Positions 53,652 to 63,219 of a stretch of 64,000 nucleotides of DNA are shown piece after piece. The stretch covers positions 1,178,001 through 1,242,000 of the forward strand of contig NZ_JASD01000008.1 in the NCBI RefSeq assembly GCF_000622385.1. The letters are read 5' to 3'. A model generated the notes under the pieces. That model searched no databases, was not told where the DNA came from, and saw only the letters and a program-made list of their open reading frames with translations. The DNA is from Sulfitobacter noctilucicola (GTDB lineage: Bacteria > Pseudomonadota > Alphaproteobacteria > Rhodobacterales > Rhodobacteraceae). The position numbers and the translations under genes are program-made. Each line of letters opens with the position of its first letter. Position 1 is the stretch's first letter.

Positions 53652-56199
53652 TCACGATCCGTCCAGGGACGACGATGACTTTTTTAGGCGTGGCACCGTC
53701 CAGGGTTCGGATCACAGCTTCATGCGCCAGCGCGATCTTTTCAACCTCTTCCTTCGCCATATCGGCAGGGACCTGAATTTCGGCCCGACGTTTGCCGTTG
53801 ATCTGGATGGGCATGGTGACAGTGTCATCGACCAGCATCGCCTCATCGGCTTTGGGCCAGGGTGCTGTCACGATCATCCCGTCGCCACCCTGTTGCGTCC
53901 AGATATCTTCGGCCAGATGCGGTGTCATCGGCGACATCAGTTGAGCCAGCGTCATCACGGCTTCACGTTGTGCCGCGTATCCTGCCTTGGATTTCTGCAA
54001 GGCCGCCGTGAAAGCATAAAGCTTGGCGATGGCAGCGTTGAAGCCGAAGGATTCCACACCCATCGTAACATCATGGATGGTTTTGTGCATCGTGCGCAGC
54101 AGTTCATCATCACCCGAACCAGCAGCGTCTTTGTCCATGGCACCAATACGGTCGCTGATGTTCCAGACGCGACCAAGGTGTTTGAACGCCGCTTCGGCAC
54201 CGGAGGCAGTCCACTCCACGTCGCGTTCTGGAGGCGAATCGGACAGCACGAACCAGCGGGCTGTGTCCGCGCCGTAGTTCGAAATGATGTTGAGCGGGTC
54301 GACGACGTTGTTTTTGGACTTCGACATCTTCGCCGACGGCACCACTTCCACTTCGTTGCCGTCTTTCTTGAGGAAGGCCTTACCATCCCGCAGCTCGACC
54401 TCTTCGGGATAGTGATAAGTCGGACGACCGTCCTGCTTGGGCGTTTGGTAGATCGCGTGCGTCACCATGCCTTGGGTAAACAACGCATCAAACGGTTCGA
54501 TTGCGCTTTCCGGCAAATGGCCGGTGATCTGCATCGCGCGGGCAAAGAAGCGCGAGTAAAGCAAGTGAAGGATCGCGTGCTCGATTCCGCCGATGTATTG
54601 ATCGACATTCATCCAGTATTTGGCGTCTTCCATGTTGGTTGGCGTTTCCGCGTCCGGCGCGGTGAACCGCGCGAAATACCACGACGAATCGACGAAGGTA
54701 TCCATTGTATCGGTTTCGCGCTTGGCGGGGGCACCACAAGACGGGCAGGCGCAGTCGCGCCATGTCGGATGACGGTCAAGCGGATTGCCCGGCGTGTCGA
54801 AATCTACGTCATAGGGCAATTCAATCGGCAGGTTCTCTTTCTTCTCCGGTACAACACCGCAGGCATCGCAATGCACAACGGGAATCGGACACCCCCAGTA
54901 GCGTTGGCGCGAAAGGCCCCAATCGCGCAGGCGAAACTTGGTGACGCCCTGGCCGACACCGTTGGATTCGCAAAATGCAATCGCCGCATCAATCGCTTCG
55001 TTACCTGTCTGCCATTTGTCACCAGCAAAACCACGGTTGTAGAATACCTTCTCGGTCTTCGCTGGCACATAGGCTTCATTCAGCGTGTCGTCGCTTTCTT
55101 CGGAAGGCAGATAGGTCGAGATGATCGGCAAATCGTACTTTGTCGCAAACTCGAAGTCGCGTTCATCATGGGCAGGACAGCCAAAGATCGCACCGGTGCC
55201 GTAGTCCATCAGGATGAAGTTGGCGATATAGACCGGCAGTTCGTGCGACGTGTCAAAGGGATGACGCACTGTGATGCCCGTATCGTAACCGAGCTTCTCT
55301 GCGGTCTCGATGGCCTCTTCGGTGGTGCCGCCTTTGCGGCATTCGGCACAGAACGCCGCAACCTCAGGATTGTCCTTTTCAAGCACCTTGGCCAGCGGAT
55401 GATCCGGCGAGATACCAACAAAGGACGCACCCAACAGCGTATCAGGTCGCGTTGTATACACTTCTATGCGGTCATGACCATCAGGGGCGTCTACTGTTGA
55501 AAAGGCAAACTGCAATCCGCGCGATTTTCCGATCCAGTTGGCCTGCATCAGTTTTACCTTGGCCGGCCAGTTGTCGAGACTGTCGAGCGCGTCGAGCAGT
55601 TCCTCGGAATGTTCGGAGATCTTGAAGAACCATTGTGTCAGCTCGCGCCGTTCTACCAAGGCACCAGAGCGCCAGCCGCGACCGGCCTCTACCTGTTCGT
55701 TCGCCAGAACCGTCATGTCGACGGGGTCCCAGTTCACGATGGCGTTCTTGCGATAGACAAGGTCGGCGTCGAGAAAATCGAGGAACAGGGCCTGTTGCTG
55801 GCCGTAGTACTCCGGATCACAGGTGGCGAATTCGCGGGACCAGTCTATAGACAGGCCCAGCGGCTTCATCTGGTCGCGCATGTCCTTGATGTTGCCGTAC
55901 GTCCAGTCCTTGGGGTGACCGCCGATAGCCATCGCGGCGTTTTCGGCGGGCATACCAAAGGCATCCCATCCCATCGGGTGCAGTACGTTGTGGCCGGTCG
56001 CAATCTTATAGCGCGCGATCACGTCGCCCATCGTATAGTTGCGCACATGGCCCATGTGGATGCGGCCCGAAGGATAGGGAAACATCTCAAGCACATAGTA
56101 TTTCGGCTTTGCAGCATCGCGTACGGCTTTGAACGTTTCGTTCTTTTCCCAGGCGCTCTGCCAGCGGGCTTCGATTTCGGCGGGGGAGTATCGGGACAT
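53638..56199 (-). CDS. leuS: Leucyl-tRNA synthetase
   Basis: LeuS charges tRNA(Leu). The 853-residue product has the class I signatures HMGH in [16 protein letters not shown] and KMSKS at 624-628, with the CP1 editing domain between ([20 protein letters not shown]). Zinc-binding cysteine pairs are visible (CDAC and CACPSC). Length is normal. It is the first gene of the leuS-lptE-holA operon, and is preceded by the terminator of the DUF3576 gene. Confidence 0.98.
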   Translation of the reverse strand: MSRYSPAEIEARWQSAWEKNETFKAVRDAAKPKYYVLEMFPYPSGRIHMGHVRNYTMGDVIARYKIATGHNVLHPMGWDAFGMPAENAAMAIGGHPKDWTYGNIKDMRDQMKPLGLSIDWSREFATCDPEYYGQQQALFLDFLDADLVYRKNAIVNWDPVDMTVLANEQVEAGRGWRSGALVERRELTQWFFKISEHSEELLDALDSLDNWPAKVKLMQANWIGKSRGLQFAFSTVDAPDGHDRIEVYTTRPDTLLGASFVGISPDHPLAKVLEKDNPEVAAFCAECRKGGTTEEAIETAEKLGYDTGITVRHPFDTSHELPVYIANFILMDYGTGAIFGCPAHDERDFEFATKYDLPIISTYLPSEESDDTLNEAYVPAKTEKVFYNRGFAGDKWQTGNEAIDAAIAFCESNGVGQGVTKFRLRDWGLSRQRYWGCPIPVVHCDACGVVPEKKENLPIELPYDVDFDTPGNPLDRHPTWRDCACPSCGAPAKRETDTMDTFVDSSWYFARFTAPDAETPTNMEDAKYWMNVDQYIGGIEHAILHLLYSRFFARAMQITGHLPESAIEPFDALFTQGMVTHAIYQTPKQDGRPTYHYPEEVELRDGKAFLKKDGNEVEVVPSAKMSKSKNNVVDPLNIISNYGADTARWFVLSDSPPERDVEWTASGAEAAFKHLGRVWNISDRIGAMDKDAAGSGDDELLRTMHKTIHDVTMGVESFGFNAAIAKLYAFTAALQKSKAGYAAQREAVMTLAQLMSPMTPHLAEDIWTQQGGDGMIVTAPWPKADEAMLVDDTVTMPIQINGKRRAEIQVPADMAKEEVEKIALAHEAVIRTLDGATPKKVIVVPGRIVNVVA

Positions 56200-56224
56200 C
56201 TGTGATCGGACCTTGTTGGAATTG

Positions 56225-56259
56225 AAAACGCCGGGCTGTTGGTGTGACAGGGCCCGGCG
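56225..56259 (-). terminator. Rho-independent terminator of the DUF3576 gene
   Basis: On the minus strand a perfect eight-base stem CGCCGGGC/GCCCGGCG (56229-56236 and 56252-56259), a 15-base loop and then four T. It lies between the DUF3576 stop and the leuS start, so leuS has its own promoter here. Confidence 0.85.
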
Positions 56260-56283
56260 TGAAAGACGTGAATTGGAAAGGGC

Positions 56284-56763
56284 TCAGAACCTGTTGTCTG
56301 CGATGCGTAGCTCGCGCGCACGGCTTAGGATGGCATCTTCAACGGCTCGCGCGGTGGCTTTGCTTACGGCGCGGCCTCCGCGGGTCTGAAGGGCCACGTT
56401 CAGGGAACGGGCGTCAAGCGCGGGATCATCAACCAGCACAGTGGCGCGGTACGCACGCCCGCCACCCGGAGGTGTGCCGTAGCCGGTTACAATAACACCG
56501 GTGAACGGATCGACCGACTGAACCGGCAAAAAGCTCAGCACTTCCAGCGATGCCGTCCAGAGGTATTTGTTCACTGCGATTGTCGTGTCCGCTGTGTTGT
56601 TGCGGAAAATCGACCAGATCGTGTTGTTCGGATCGGTTTCGATATTGTTAGGGTTATTAGGATTAGTATAGGCGTCAGGAACCACATTGGGTCCACCACA
56701 TGCGGCGAGTCCTCCGACCGTCACAAGGGCCAGTACGATTTTGCTCATGGTCTTGAGGGCCAT
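56284..56763 (-). CDS. DUF3576 domain-containing lipoprotein
   Basis: The 159-residue product has a lipoprotein signal with lipobox LAAC (Cys18). Its mature part matches DUF3576: WSIFRNNTADTTIAVNKYLW and SLEVLSFLPVQSVDPFTGVI, then a conserved C-terminal helix region. Function is unknown; location is probably the outer membrane. The ATG at 56763 follows AAGGAAG and is preferred over an upstream start in the same frame. A terminator directly follows it. Confidence 0.9.
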   Translation of the reverse strand: MALKTMSKIVLALVTVGGLAACGGPNVVPDAYTNPNNPNNIETDPNNTIWSIFRNNTADTTIAVNKYLWTASLEVLSFLPVQSVDPFTGVIVTGYGTPPGGGRAYRATVLVDDPALDARSLNVALQTRGGRAVSKATARAVEDAILSRARELRIADNRF

Positions 56764-57069
56764 TGCGGACTTCCTTTGCCTGTTTGATCTTGGTCTACCC
56801 AAGCTCTGCCGCGTGAGCAAGGCATATGTAATAGACTACGCCAGGGTATGGTCCGTGCCACCCTTGGCATATGGCTGTGCAGATCGCCGGTGATCGGAAC
56901 GGGTTATCGGGCACTGTCGCCACTGTGGCAAAGCTGCACCATTGCGCGCGCCATTGGCATCAACCGTTTCAGGCTCCTTGCAAACTACAGCCCATTGGAT
57001 GCAAAAACCCCTCGTACCCTTTCCGGATTCCCCGGTCGGGGCATTTGAATTCAAACCGAGGGAAAACTC
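56764..57069. other. Divergent intergenic region before DUF3576 and the porin gene
   Basis: These 306 bases hold no convincing gene. GGCATATG occurs twice, 45 bases apart (56821-56828, 56866-56873), and an imperfect hairpin CCAGGGT/ACCCTTGG spans 56841-56867. The porin ribosome site GAGGG lies at the right end. Its promoter must be here, but I cannot fix -35 or -10 elements. Confidence 0.5.
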
Positions 57070-57951
57070 ATGAAAAAAGTTCTCTTCGCTACAACGGCTC
57101 TGGTTGCGACCGCCGGCGTTGCAGCAGCAGACGTTACTTTCGGCGGCTATGGTCGCTTTGGTATCGTGCACATCACAGACGATGGCACAGGCGACAGCGC
57201 GACAAACGTAACTTCACGTTTCCGCCTGCAGATCGACGCGACAGCAGAATCTGACGCAGGCGTCACATTCGGTGCACGCGTTCGTATCCAGCAGAACGAA
57301 GGCCAGCAGGGCATGACAAACGGCGCGCGTTTCTTCGCACGTTCCGGTGGTCTGGAAGTCGGCGTTGGTAACATCTTCGGTGCTCTGGAATCATTCCGCG
57401 GCATGTACCCAATCGATCTGGGTCTGACAGGCCACAACTACGACTACACCGCGTACAACTTCCGCGGCGATGCGTACTCCTCCGGCGGTCTGGGTAACTC
57501 AGGCGACAACGGCGTTGAAGTAATGTACTCCGCTGGCGATCTGTCCGTACACGTTTCTGCTTCCGATACAGACGACCGTATCGCAGCAACAGTTGCGTAC
57601 AAAGCTGGTGGCTTTGACTTCGGTCTGGGTGCACAGGACTCCGACAACGCGGCAGACACAGAGCTGGCGGCATACGTTTCCGGTTCCTTCGGTCCAGTCG
57701 ACATGACACTGGCCTATGCTGACAACGGCACAGCAGGCGACCACATCGTTCTGACCGGTCGTTTTGACGTTGGCGCAGCGACAAACATCGAAGCATACAT
57801 TGCGGACGCTGATCAGTGGTCCGAAACCGGCTTCGGTATCGACTTCAACCACAGCCTCGGCGGCGGCACATCGCTCCGCGGTGGTGTTTCCACAGGCGGT
57901 TCCGTCGGTGACGAGACACTGGTTGACTTGGGTGTTCGTTTCGACTTCTGA
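57070..57951 (+). CDS. Outer-membrane porin, alphaproteobacterial type
   Basis: The 293-residue product has a short signal peptide (cut near VAAADV, residue 21) and a mature part of alternating beta strands beginning VTFGGYGRFGI and ending VDLGVRFDF, whose final Phe is typical of outer-membrane beta barrels. Residue composition is acidic with low Lys. It matches the Rhodobacter porin family and probably forms a trimeric 16-strand channel. Codons are highly biased (16 of 21 Thr codons are ACA, unlike its neighbours), indicating high expression. A strong terminator follows. Confidence 0.93.
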   Translation: MKKVLFATTALVATAGVAAADVTFGGYGRFGIVHITDDGTGDSATNVTSRFRLQIDATAESDAGVTFGARVRIQQNEGQQGMTNGARFFARSGGLEVGVGNIFGALESFRGMYPIDLGLTGHNYDYTAYNFRGDAYSSGGLGNSGDNGVEVMYSAGDLSVHVSASDTDDRIAATVAYKAGGFDFGLGAQDSDNAADTELAAYVSGSFGPVDMTLAYADNGTAGDHIVLTGRFDVGAATNIEAYIADADQWSETGFGIDFNHSLGGGTSLRGGVSTGGSVGDETLVDLGVRFDF

Positions 57952-57974
57952 GTTGAACAAACCTAAGACGATTT

Positions 57975-58006
57975 GGGGTGGGCCTTTGGCCTGCCCCTTT
58001 TCTTTT
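57975..58006 (+). terminator. Rho-independent terminator of the porin gene
   Basis: A ten-base stem GGGGTGGGCC/GGCCTGCCCC with two wobble pairs (57975-57984 and 57988-57997), a TTT loop, then TTTTCTTTT. It lies 23 bases after the porin stop. Confidence 0.92.
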
Positions 58007-58052
58007 GCGGGGTGACAATGTTACGTCCTGATGAATTCAGAAGGGGACTGAC

Positions 58053-58709
58053 ATGGGCCTGCAAGACATCACTGCACGAATTGAAGCCGCGGCGAAAAAC
58101 GCAGGGCGGGATACTGACAGCGTCAAGTTGATCGCCGTCAGCAAGGTACAGCCGAACGCGCGCGTCCAAACTGTTCTAGAAGCAGGTCATCGCTCTTTTG
58201 GTGAAAACAAGGTGCAGGAAGCCGCCGGAAAATGGCCAGACTTCCGCGAATCCTTTGCAGGCGTTGATCTGCACCTGATCGGTCCGCTTCAAAGCAACAA
58301 GACGCGGCAGGCGATGGGCTTGTTTGACGCGATCCATACGCTCGACCGTCCTAAACTGGCCAAGACAATCGCGCGCATAGCGCAAGAAGACGGGCACTGC
58401 CCTGCGCTGTTCATTCAGGTGAACACCGGTGAGGAAGAGCAAAAAGCAGGGGTTATGCCCAGAGACGCTGATGCCTTCATTACCGAATGTCTGGGTATGG
58501 ATTTGCCCGTAAAGGGTTTGATGTGCATCCCGCCAGTCGACGAAGAGCCAAGCTTGCACTTTGCATTGTTGGCGAAAATTGCAGCTCGCAACGGGTTGCA
58601 GGGCCTTTCAATGGGGATGAGTAGCGATTTCGAACGGGCGATCGCGCTGGGGGCAACCCACGTGCGTGTCGGCTCTGCCATTTTCGGAGAACGCACGACG
58701 ACGGGCTAA
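58053..58709 (+). CDS. yggS: YggS/PLPBP family pyridoxal-phosphate homeostasis protein
   Basis: YggS binds pyridoxal phosphate without known catalysis and keeps vitamin B6 and amino acid pools balanced. The 218-residue product has the PLP Lys31 in LIAVSKVQP, then FGENKVQEA, LHLIGPLQSNK and the phosphate-binding SMGMSSDFERAIALG. Length is normal. An AAGGGGA site precedes the ATG. It lies alone between the porin terminator and the convergent L,D-transpeptidase gene. Confidence 0.96.
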   Translation: MGLQDITARIEAAAKNAGRDTDSVKLIAVSKVQPNARVQTVLEAGHRSFGENKVQEAAGKWPDFRESFAGVDLHLIGPLQSNKTRQAMGLFDAIHTLDRPKLAKTIARIAQEDGHCPALFIQVNTGEEEQKAGVMPRDADAFITECLGMDLPVKGLMCIPPVDEEPSLHFALLAKIAARNGLQGLSMGMSSDFERAIALGATHVRVGSAIFGERTTTG

Positions 58710-58718
58710 CACCCTGAA

Positions 58719-59225
58719 CTACGGTACAATTAGCCTTGTGCGATGTTCGATCTTGGGCGCAAGCCTATGCAGATCCGCCCGGCTGAGCGCGATGCAACCT
58801 TCGGTCGGATACCCCGGCCGCCGCCACTGGTGCATAAAGATGGCGGATCCCCGACCTTTGACCGCGTAGGGCCAATTCCAGTCCGTGAGAATCACCAGAT
58901 CATAAAGCGGATCAGCCCTACGCAGCTTTTCATGGCTATAGAGGTAGGGGGCACGGACCATCATATTGTAGTCCTCGTGCGTCGGATCATCAGACCACAG
59001 ATCGCCCCGACCGATGGGCAGCGCCCAGTCTGTCGGAGGCGGTATGCGGTCGGGGCGGTACAACATCCCCACAATCCGGTGGATGCCACGCGGTGTTGCC
59101 CCGTCGCCTTCTTTCTTGCGCAAGCTCAGGCCGCCCTTACCGATAGAACACGGATATTTATCCCCCCGAAAACGAAGGCCGGTAGGTGTCAGAACCATAT
59201 CCCAAGGGGAGGCGCGGTGGCTCAC
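58719..59225 (-). CDS. L,D-transpeptidase (YkuD-like) family protein
   Basis: The 168-residue product has a YkuD-like catalytic region in its C-terminal part: a His in FMHQWRRPGYPTEGCIALS, with Cys about 12 residues later, and the following Ser. These enzymes link peptidoglycan peptides by L,D bonds or act as related transferases. No clear signal peptide is seen; the N-terminal HRASPWDMVLTPTGLRF opens the domain. The start is GTG at 59225, overlapping the ribA stop (GTGA), so it is coupled to ribA. An early start within ribA cannot be excluded. Confidence 0.86.
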   Translation of the reverse strand: MSHRASPWDMVLTPTGLRFRGDKYPCSIGKGGLSLRKKEGDGATPRGIHRIVGMLYRPDRIPPPTDWALPIGRGDLWSDDPTHEDYNMMVRAPYLYSHEKLRRADPLYDLVILTDWNWPYAVKGRGSAIFMHQWRRPGYPTEGCIALSRADLHRLAPKIEHRTRLIVP

Positions 59226-60310
59226 AACAGGTGGCCCGACTTCGCTGCTTTGGTCGCGAGGTAGCCACGATTATGTGCGTTCTCGCCTACCTTCAGCGGT
59301 ACACGTTCTTCGACCCTGATGCCGCTGGTCTCCATCATCGCGACCTTGCGGGGATTGTTGGTTAGCAGCCGCACGGATGAAAAACCCATAGATTTCAGTA
59401 TGTCAGAGCCGATCCGGAAATCACGCTCATCATCCTCAAACCCCAACCGGTGATTGGCCTCAACGGTATCAAAACCCTGATCCTGCAACGAATAGGCGCG
59501 CATTTTATTGGCCAGCCCGATCCCACGGCCCTCCTGATTGAGGTAGAGTAACACACCCTGTCCGGCCTCACCCATCTGCGCAAGCGCGGAGCGCAACTGC
59601 GGCCCGCAATCACACTTCAAGCTGCCAAGTACGTCGCCGGTAAAACAGGCGGAATGCAGACGTGCCAACACGGGCTTGGCCCGATCGGGACGGCCGATTT
59701 CGATAGCATAGTGTTCCTCGCCACCGTCCTCGGGCCGAAAAATGTGAAGCCTGCCAGCTTCCGAAAACTCCATCGGCAAGCGGGCGCTGACAACCGGATG
59801 TAATTCGCTGGCATGAAGAAGGGCTGTCATGGCGGTCGGCAGATCAATCTCTGTCAAACAATGCTGCGCTGCAAAGGCAGAACCGTCTGCCAGTTCCAGC
59901 ACGAGTACCGCAGGCAAGAGCCGTGCGTCTTTGGCAAGCTGTATCGCCGCACGGTGCAGGTCCGCTTTGCCGTCACGCTGGCATGTAAACGGCCCCTTGA
60001 GCGGCACACGCAAGTCATCCGCCGGGTCGGCGATGCTCTGCACCCACGCTGGCGTGGCATCCTCGGGGATCAGTAACCGCGCAAGATCCTTGTCATAGAC
60101 ATGCGCTTTCAGCGTTTGCGCGCGCCGTGCCGTCACCGCCAGAACCGGCGCACCACCAAGTGCGAGCAGGTCAGCAAACCGGGCAGCCGTCAGTGTTTCA
60201 GCCGCCATGACCAGTGCCGAAGGATGTCCCTTGAGCACCACAGGTACCCCCATGCGCAGGTCGGCCCGTGCGCGGGCCAGTTGTTCGGTGATGTCGGGGG
60301 CAAAGGTCAT
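59222..60310 (-). CDS. ribA: GTP cyclohydrolase II with N-terminal degenerate RibB-like domain
   Basis: GTP cyclohydrolase II opens GTP in the first step of riboflavin synthesis. In this 362-residue product residues about 185-362 form a complete RibA: zinc ligands Cys222, Cys233 and Cys235, YLNQEGRGIGL and LTNNPRKV. Residues about 10-180 align with 3,4-dihydroxybutanone-phosphate synthase (GVPVVLKG, LVMAAETLTAARFADLL, AAIQLAKDARLLPAVLVLEL), but the acidic DRENEGD catalytic block is missing. The ATG at 60310 follows GCGGAG. It is coupled to the L,D-transpeptidase gene. Confidence 0.93.
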   Translation of the reverse strand: MTFAPDITEQLARARADLRMGVPVVLKGHPSALVMAAETLTAARFADLLALGGAPVLAVTARRAQTLKAHVYDKDLARLLIPEDATPAWVQSIADPADDLRVPLKGPFTCQRDGKADLHRAAIQLAKDARLLPAVLVLELADGSAFAAQHCLTEIDLPTAMTALLHASELHPVVSARLPMEFSEAGRLHIFRPEDGGEEHYAIEIGRPDRAKPVLARLHSACFTGDVLGSLKCDCGPQLRSALAQMGEAGQGVLLYLNQEGRGIGLANKMRAYSLQDQGFDTVEANHRLGFEDDERDFRIGSDILKSMGFSSVRLLTNNPRKVAMMETSGIRVEERVPLKVGENAHNRGYLATKAAKSGHLL

Positions 60311-60476
60311 TTTGTTACAACTCCGCAAGCGCTTGGACTTTTATCTATGCCAGCCAGACACAAATTGAAACATTTCAAGCCCTCGCGCACACGAGGCCGT
60401 GAAACTTGAGGGTCACACCTTGTGACAACAAGGGATGACCCTCATCTATAAACCAACACGGAGTAAGGAACCCACA

Positions 60477-61163
60477 ATGGCACAGCTCAAGAAGATCCTG
60501 CTGGTTGATGATGATGACGATCTGCGCGAGGCGCTGAGCGAGCAGCTGATCATGACCGAAGATTTCGATGTCTTCGAGGCAGGCAACGGGGCTGATGCTA
60601 TGTCACGCGCCAAAGAGGCGCTTTATGACCTCGTTATCCTCGATGTGGGTCTACCTGACACCGACGGACGCGAGCTTTGCCGTCTGATGCGCAAACAAGG
60701 GGTCAAAAGCCCGATTATGATGCTGACAGGCCATGACGGAGATGCTGACACGATCCTTGGTCTGGACGCAGGGGCAAATGACTACGTCGCTAAACCGTTC
60801 AAGTTTCCGGTGCTGTTGGCCCGTATCCGCGCGCAGTTGCGTCAGCATGAACAGTCAGAAGATGCGGTATTCCAGCTTGGCCCGTACACCTTCAAGCCAT
60901 CAATGAAGATGCTTGTGCGTGAGGATGACACCAAGATCCGCCTGACAGAGAAAGAAACAAACATTCTGAAGTTCCTCTACCGCTCAACCGAAGGTGTCGT
61001 GCCGCGGGATGTACTGCTGCATGAGGTCTGGGGTTACAACGCGGGTGTCACCACGCACACGCTGGAAACTCACATTTACAGACTGCGCCAGAAAATCGAA
61101 CCGGATCCGTCAAACGTTTGCCTTCTTGTAACCGAATCTGGAGGCTATAGATTAATGGCATAA
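60477..61163 (+). CDS. OmpR-family response regulator
   Basis: The 228-residue product has a receiver domain with acidic cluster (LLVDDDDDL), phospho-acceptor Asp56 (LVILDVGLPD) and Lys in YVAKPFKFP, followed by a winged-helix DNA-binding domain (about 125-228) ending SGGYRLMA. No sensor kinase is adjacent, so it is an orphan or works with a distant kinase. The ATG at 60477 is chosen over an upstream codon because it precedes the domain directly. It is conserved in Rhodobacterales to my memory; target genes unknown. A candidate small RNA and a terminator lie downstream. Confidence 0.92.
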   Translation: MAQLKKILLVDDDDDLREALSEQLIMTEDFDVFEAGNGADAMSRAKEALYDLVILDVGLPDTDGRELCRLMRKQGVKSPIMMLTGHDGDADTILGLDAGANDYVAKPFKFPVLLARIRAQLRQHEQSEDAVFQLGPYTFKPSMKMLVREDDTKIRLTEKETNILKFLYRSTEGVVPRDVLLHEVWGYNAGVTTHTLETHIYRLRQKIEPDPSNVCLLVTESGGYRLMA

Positions 61164-61286
61164 TGCGGGGAACCATTCCCGCAGTTTGAAGTTAATACCA
61201 TAGAGCGGCTTTTTTCATGAGTTTCCGCTCGGTTCTTATCCCGAAGAGTGTGTCCGGGTAATGACACATACCTCCCTGTTGAACTG

Positions 61287-61314
61287 GCCGGACCTTTGGG
61301 TCCGGCTTTTTTTT
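61287..61314 (+). terminator. Strong rho-independent terminator, 123 bases after the regulator
   Basis: Perfect eight-base stem GCCGGACC/GGTCCGGC (61287-61294 and 61299-61306), TTTG loop, then eight T. It ends the regulator transcript or a separate small RNA from 61164-61286. Confidence 0.95.
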
Positions 61315-61427
61315 GGCATCTGCCTCGGGTGATGGCCGGCCCCGCCTTTCTCTATCAATTGCCCATGGCGGCGCTCGTGCGCAGCGGGTAGGTTGCGCGC
61401 AAATCTGACCAAAGCGGAGCCTTCCAT

Positions 61428-62216
61428 ATGCCCTTTACGCTCGCCACCTGGAACATCAACTCTGTCCGACTGCGCGAACCGCTGGTGCTGCGCCTTCTGG
61501 CGGAACACGGTCCCGATGTTCTGTGCCTTCAGGAATGCAAAAGCCCGGTAGAAAAGATCCCCCTCGAAGGGTTTGCTGCCGCTGGTTACACGCACATGGT
61601 GGCACGCGGTCAGAAAGGCTATAACGGCGTGGCGATCCTGTCGAAACTGCCGCTGGAGGATTGTGGCGATAAGGATTTTGCAAGCCTTGGACATGCCCGC
61701 CACGTAGCCGCGCGGCTTGAGAATGGCACAACCATCCACAATTTTTATGTACCCGCGGGAGGGGACAAACCCGACCGTGCAATAAACGAGAAATTTGGTC
61801 AGAAGATGGATTACCTCGCAGAGATGCGGGATTGGTTCCACGCGGAAAAGCCTGAAAAGTCGATCCTTGTCGGGGACCTCAACATCGCACCGCGCGAGGA
61901 TGATGTCTGGGATCACAAAAAGCTGCTCAAGGTTGTCAGCCACACGCCGGTGGAGGTCGAAGCATTCGGGGCCACACAAGACGCAGGCCGTTGGGTGGAC
62001 ATTACGCGGCAGGACATTCCGGATGGGAACCTGTATAGTTGGTGGTCCTATCGTTCCCCCGATTGGGACGCTGCTGACAAAGGCCGCAGATTAGATCACA
62101 TCTGGGCAACACCTGACATTTCGAATGCGGCACACTCCAGTCATATCGGGCGTGCCGTGCGCGGATGGGAGCAACCCAGCGATCATGCACCGGTATTTGC
62201 CACCTTTGACCTTTGA
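61428..62216 (+). CDS. xth: Exodeoxyribonuclease III
   Basis: Xth is the Mg-dependent AP endonuclease and 3' exonuclease of base-excision repair. The 262-residue product has the signatures TLATWNINSVR, LQECKSP (Glu), LVGDLNIAP (Asp, Asn), and the final catalytic SDHAPV. Length is normal. It stands alone after the 264-base region with the terminator; 55 bases separate it from the thioredoxin gene. Confidence 0.97.
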   Translation: MPFTLATWNINSVRLREPLVLRLLAEHGPDVLCLQECKSPVEKIPLEGFAAAGYTHMVARGQKGYNGVAILSKLPLEDCGDKDFASLGHARHVAARLENGTTIHNFYVPAGGDKPDRAINEKFGQKMDYLAEMRDWFHAEKPEKSILVGDLNIAPREDDVWDHKKLLKVVSHTPVEVEAFGATQDAGRWVDITRQDIPDGNLYSWWSYRSPDWDAADKGRRLDHIWATPDISNAAHSSHIGRAVRGWEQPSDHAPVFATFDL

Positions 62217-62271
62217 ATTCGCAGGCTCAGCCCTCATATAGGGGCAAACGCGACAAGCGAGGAATGATGAT

Positions 62272-63192
62272 ATGGAACTGAATCTGATGGGCGCTGCGGG
62301 CGCCGACACTGCTGATCTGATCAAGGACAGCGACGAAGCAAGCTTTATGACCGACGTGGTCGAAGCCTCGCAGGATATCCCGGTAATCGTGGATTTCTGG
62401 GCCCCCTGGTGTGGTCCGTGCAAGACACTTGGCCCCCAGCTTGAAGACGCAGTCAAAGCAGCCAAGGGTGCTGTGAAGATGGTCAAGGTCAACGTGGACG
62501 AGGCGCAGATGATCGCCGGGCAGTTGCAAATCCAGTCCATCCCGACGGTTTATGCCTTTCACAAAGGTCAGCCGATTGACGGGTTTCAGGGTGCCGTACC
62601 CCAGTCCGAAATCAAAGAATTCGTTGACCGTGTAGTGAAAGCTGCGGGTGGCGAAGCGCCGGGTGACGGGCTGGCCGAAGCGATTGAGGCCGCAGAAGAA
62701 ATGCTGGCGGAAGGGGCTGCATCTGATGCCGCCCAAACATTTGCGGCAATCCTTGGCGAAGACCCGAACCACGCCGGTGCCTACGGCGGCATGGTACGTG
62801 CGCATATTGCGATGGGCGAACTGGATCAGGCCGAAGCCTTGTTGAACGGTGCACCGATTGAAATTTCCACCGCGCCCGAGCTTGAAGCAGCGCATGCGCA
62901 ATTGCAGCTTGCCCGTCAGGCCGCAGATGCCGGTCCAGTGGCAGAGCTGACCCAAGCGGTAGAAGACGCGCCAGACGATTTACAGGCGCGTTTCGACCTC
63001 GCGCAGGCGCTTTATGCAAACGACGACGCCGAAGGCGCAGTTGACCATCTGCTAGAGCTTTTCAAGCGCGACAAGGAATGGAATGAAGGTGCCGCCAAGA
63101 CCCAGCTCTTTACCATTTTCGACGCTTTGAAACCAAACGATCCCGTTGTTTTGAATGGAAGACGCAAATTGAGCTCGATGATATTTGCCTGA
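62272..63192 (+). CDS. Thioredoxin with C-terminal TPR-like domain (YbbN/CnoX type)
   Basis: The 306-residue product has a thioredoxin domain with an intact redox motif WAPWCGPC (Cys47-Cys50) and a C-terminal region of about 185 residues built of TPR-like helix pairs (EAAEEMLAEGAASDAAQTFA, RFDLAQALYANDDAEGAVDH). This is the YbbN/CnoX architecture, a redox-holdase co-chaperone; alphaproteobacterial members keep CGPC, unlike E. coli YbbN. It should act in the cytosol. The Lon-N gene follows 27 bases on. Confidence 0.92.
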   Translation: MELNLMGAAGADTADLIKDSDEASFMTDVVEASQDIPVIVDFWAPWCGPCKTLGPQLEDAVKAAKGAVKMVKVNVDEAQMIAGQLQIQSIPTVYAFHKGQPIDGFQGAVPQSEIKEFVDRVVKAAGGEAPGDGLAEAIEAAEEMLAEGAASDAAQTFAAILGEDPNHAGAYGGMVRAHIAMGELDQAEALLNGAPIEISTAPELEAAHAQLQLARQAADAGPVAELTQAVEDAPDDLQARFDLAQALYANDDAEGAVDHLLELFKRDKEWNEGAAKTQLFTIFDALKPNDPVVLNGRRKLSSMIFA

Positions 63193-63219
63193 TCATTCAG
63201 CAGCGCTAGATCGTTCGCT

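Noticed and set aside
53557..55500. A 647-codon open frame on the plus strand
   Set aside because: It is antisense to leuS, which has all class I motifs. The frame is open because the GC-rich third positions of leuS give few stops on the other strand; its translation has no recognisable domain.
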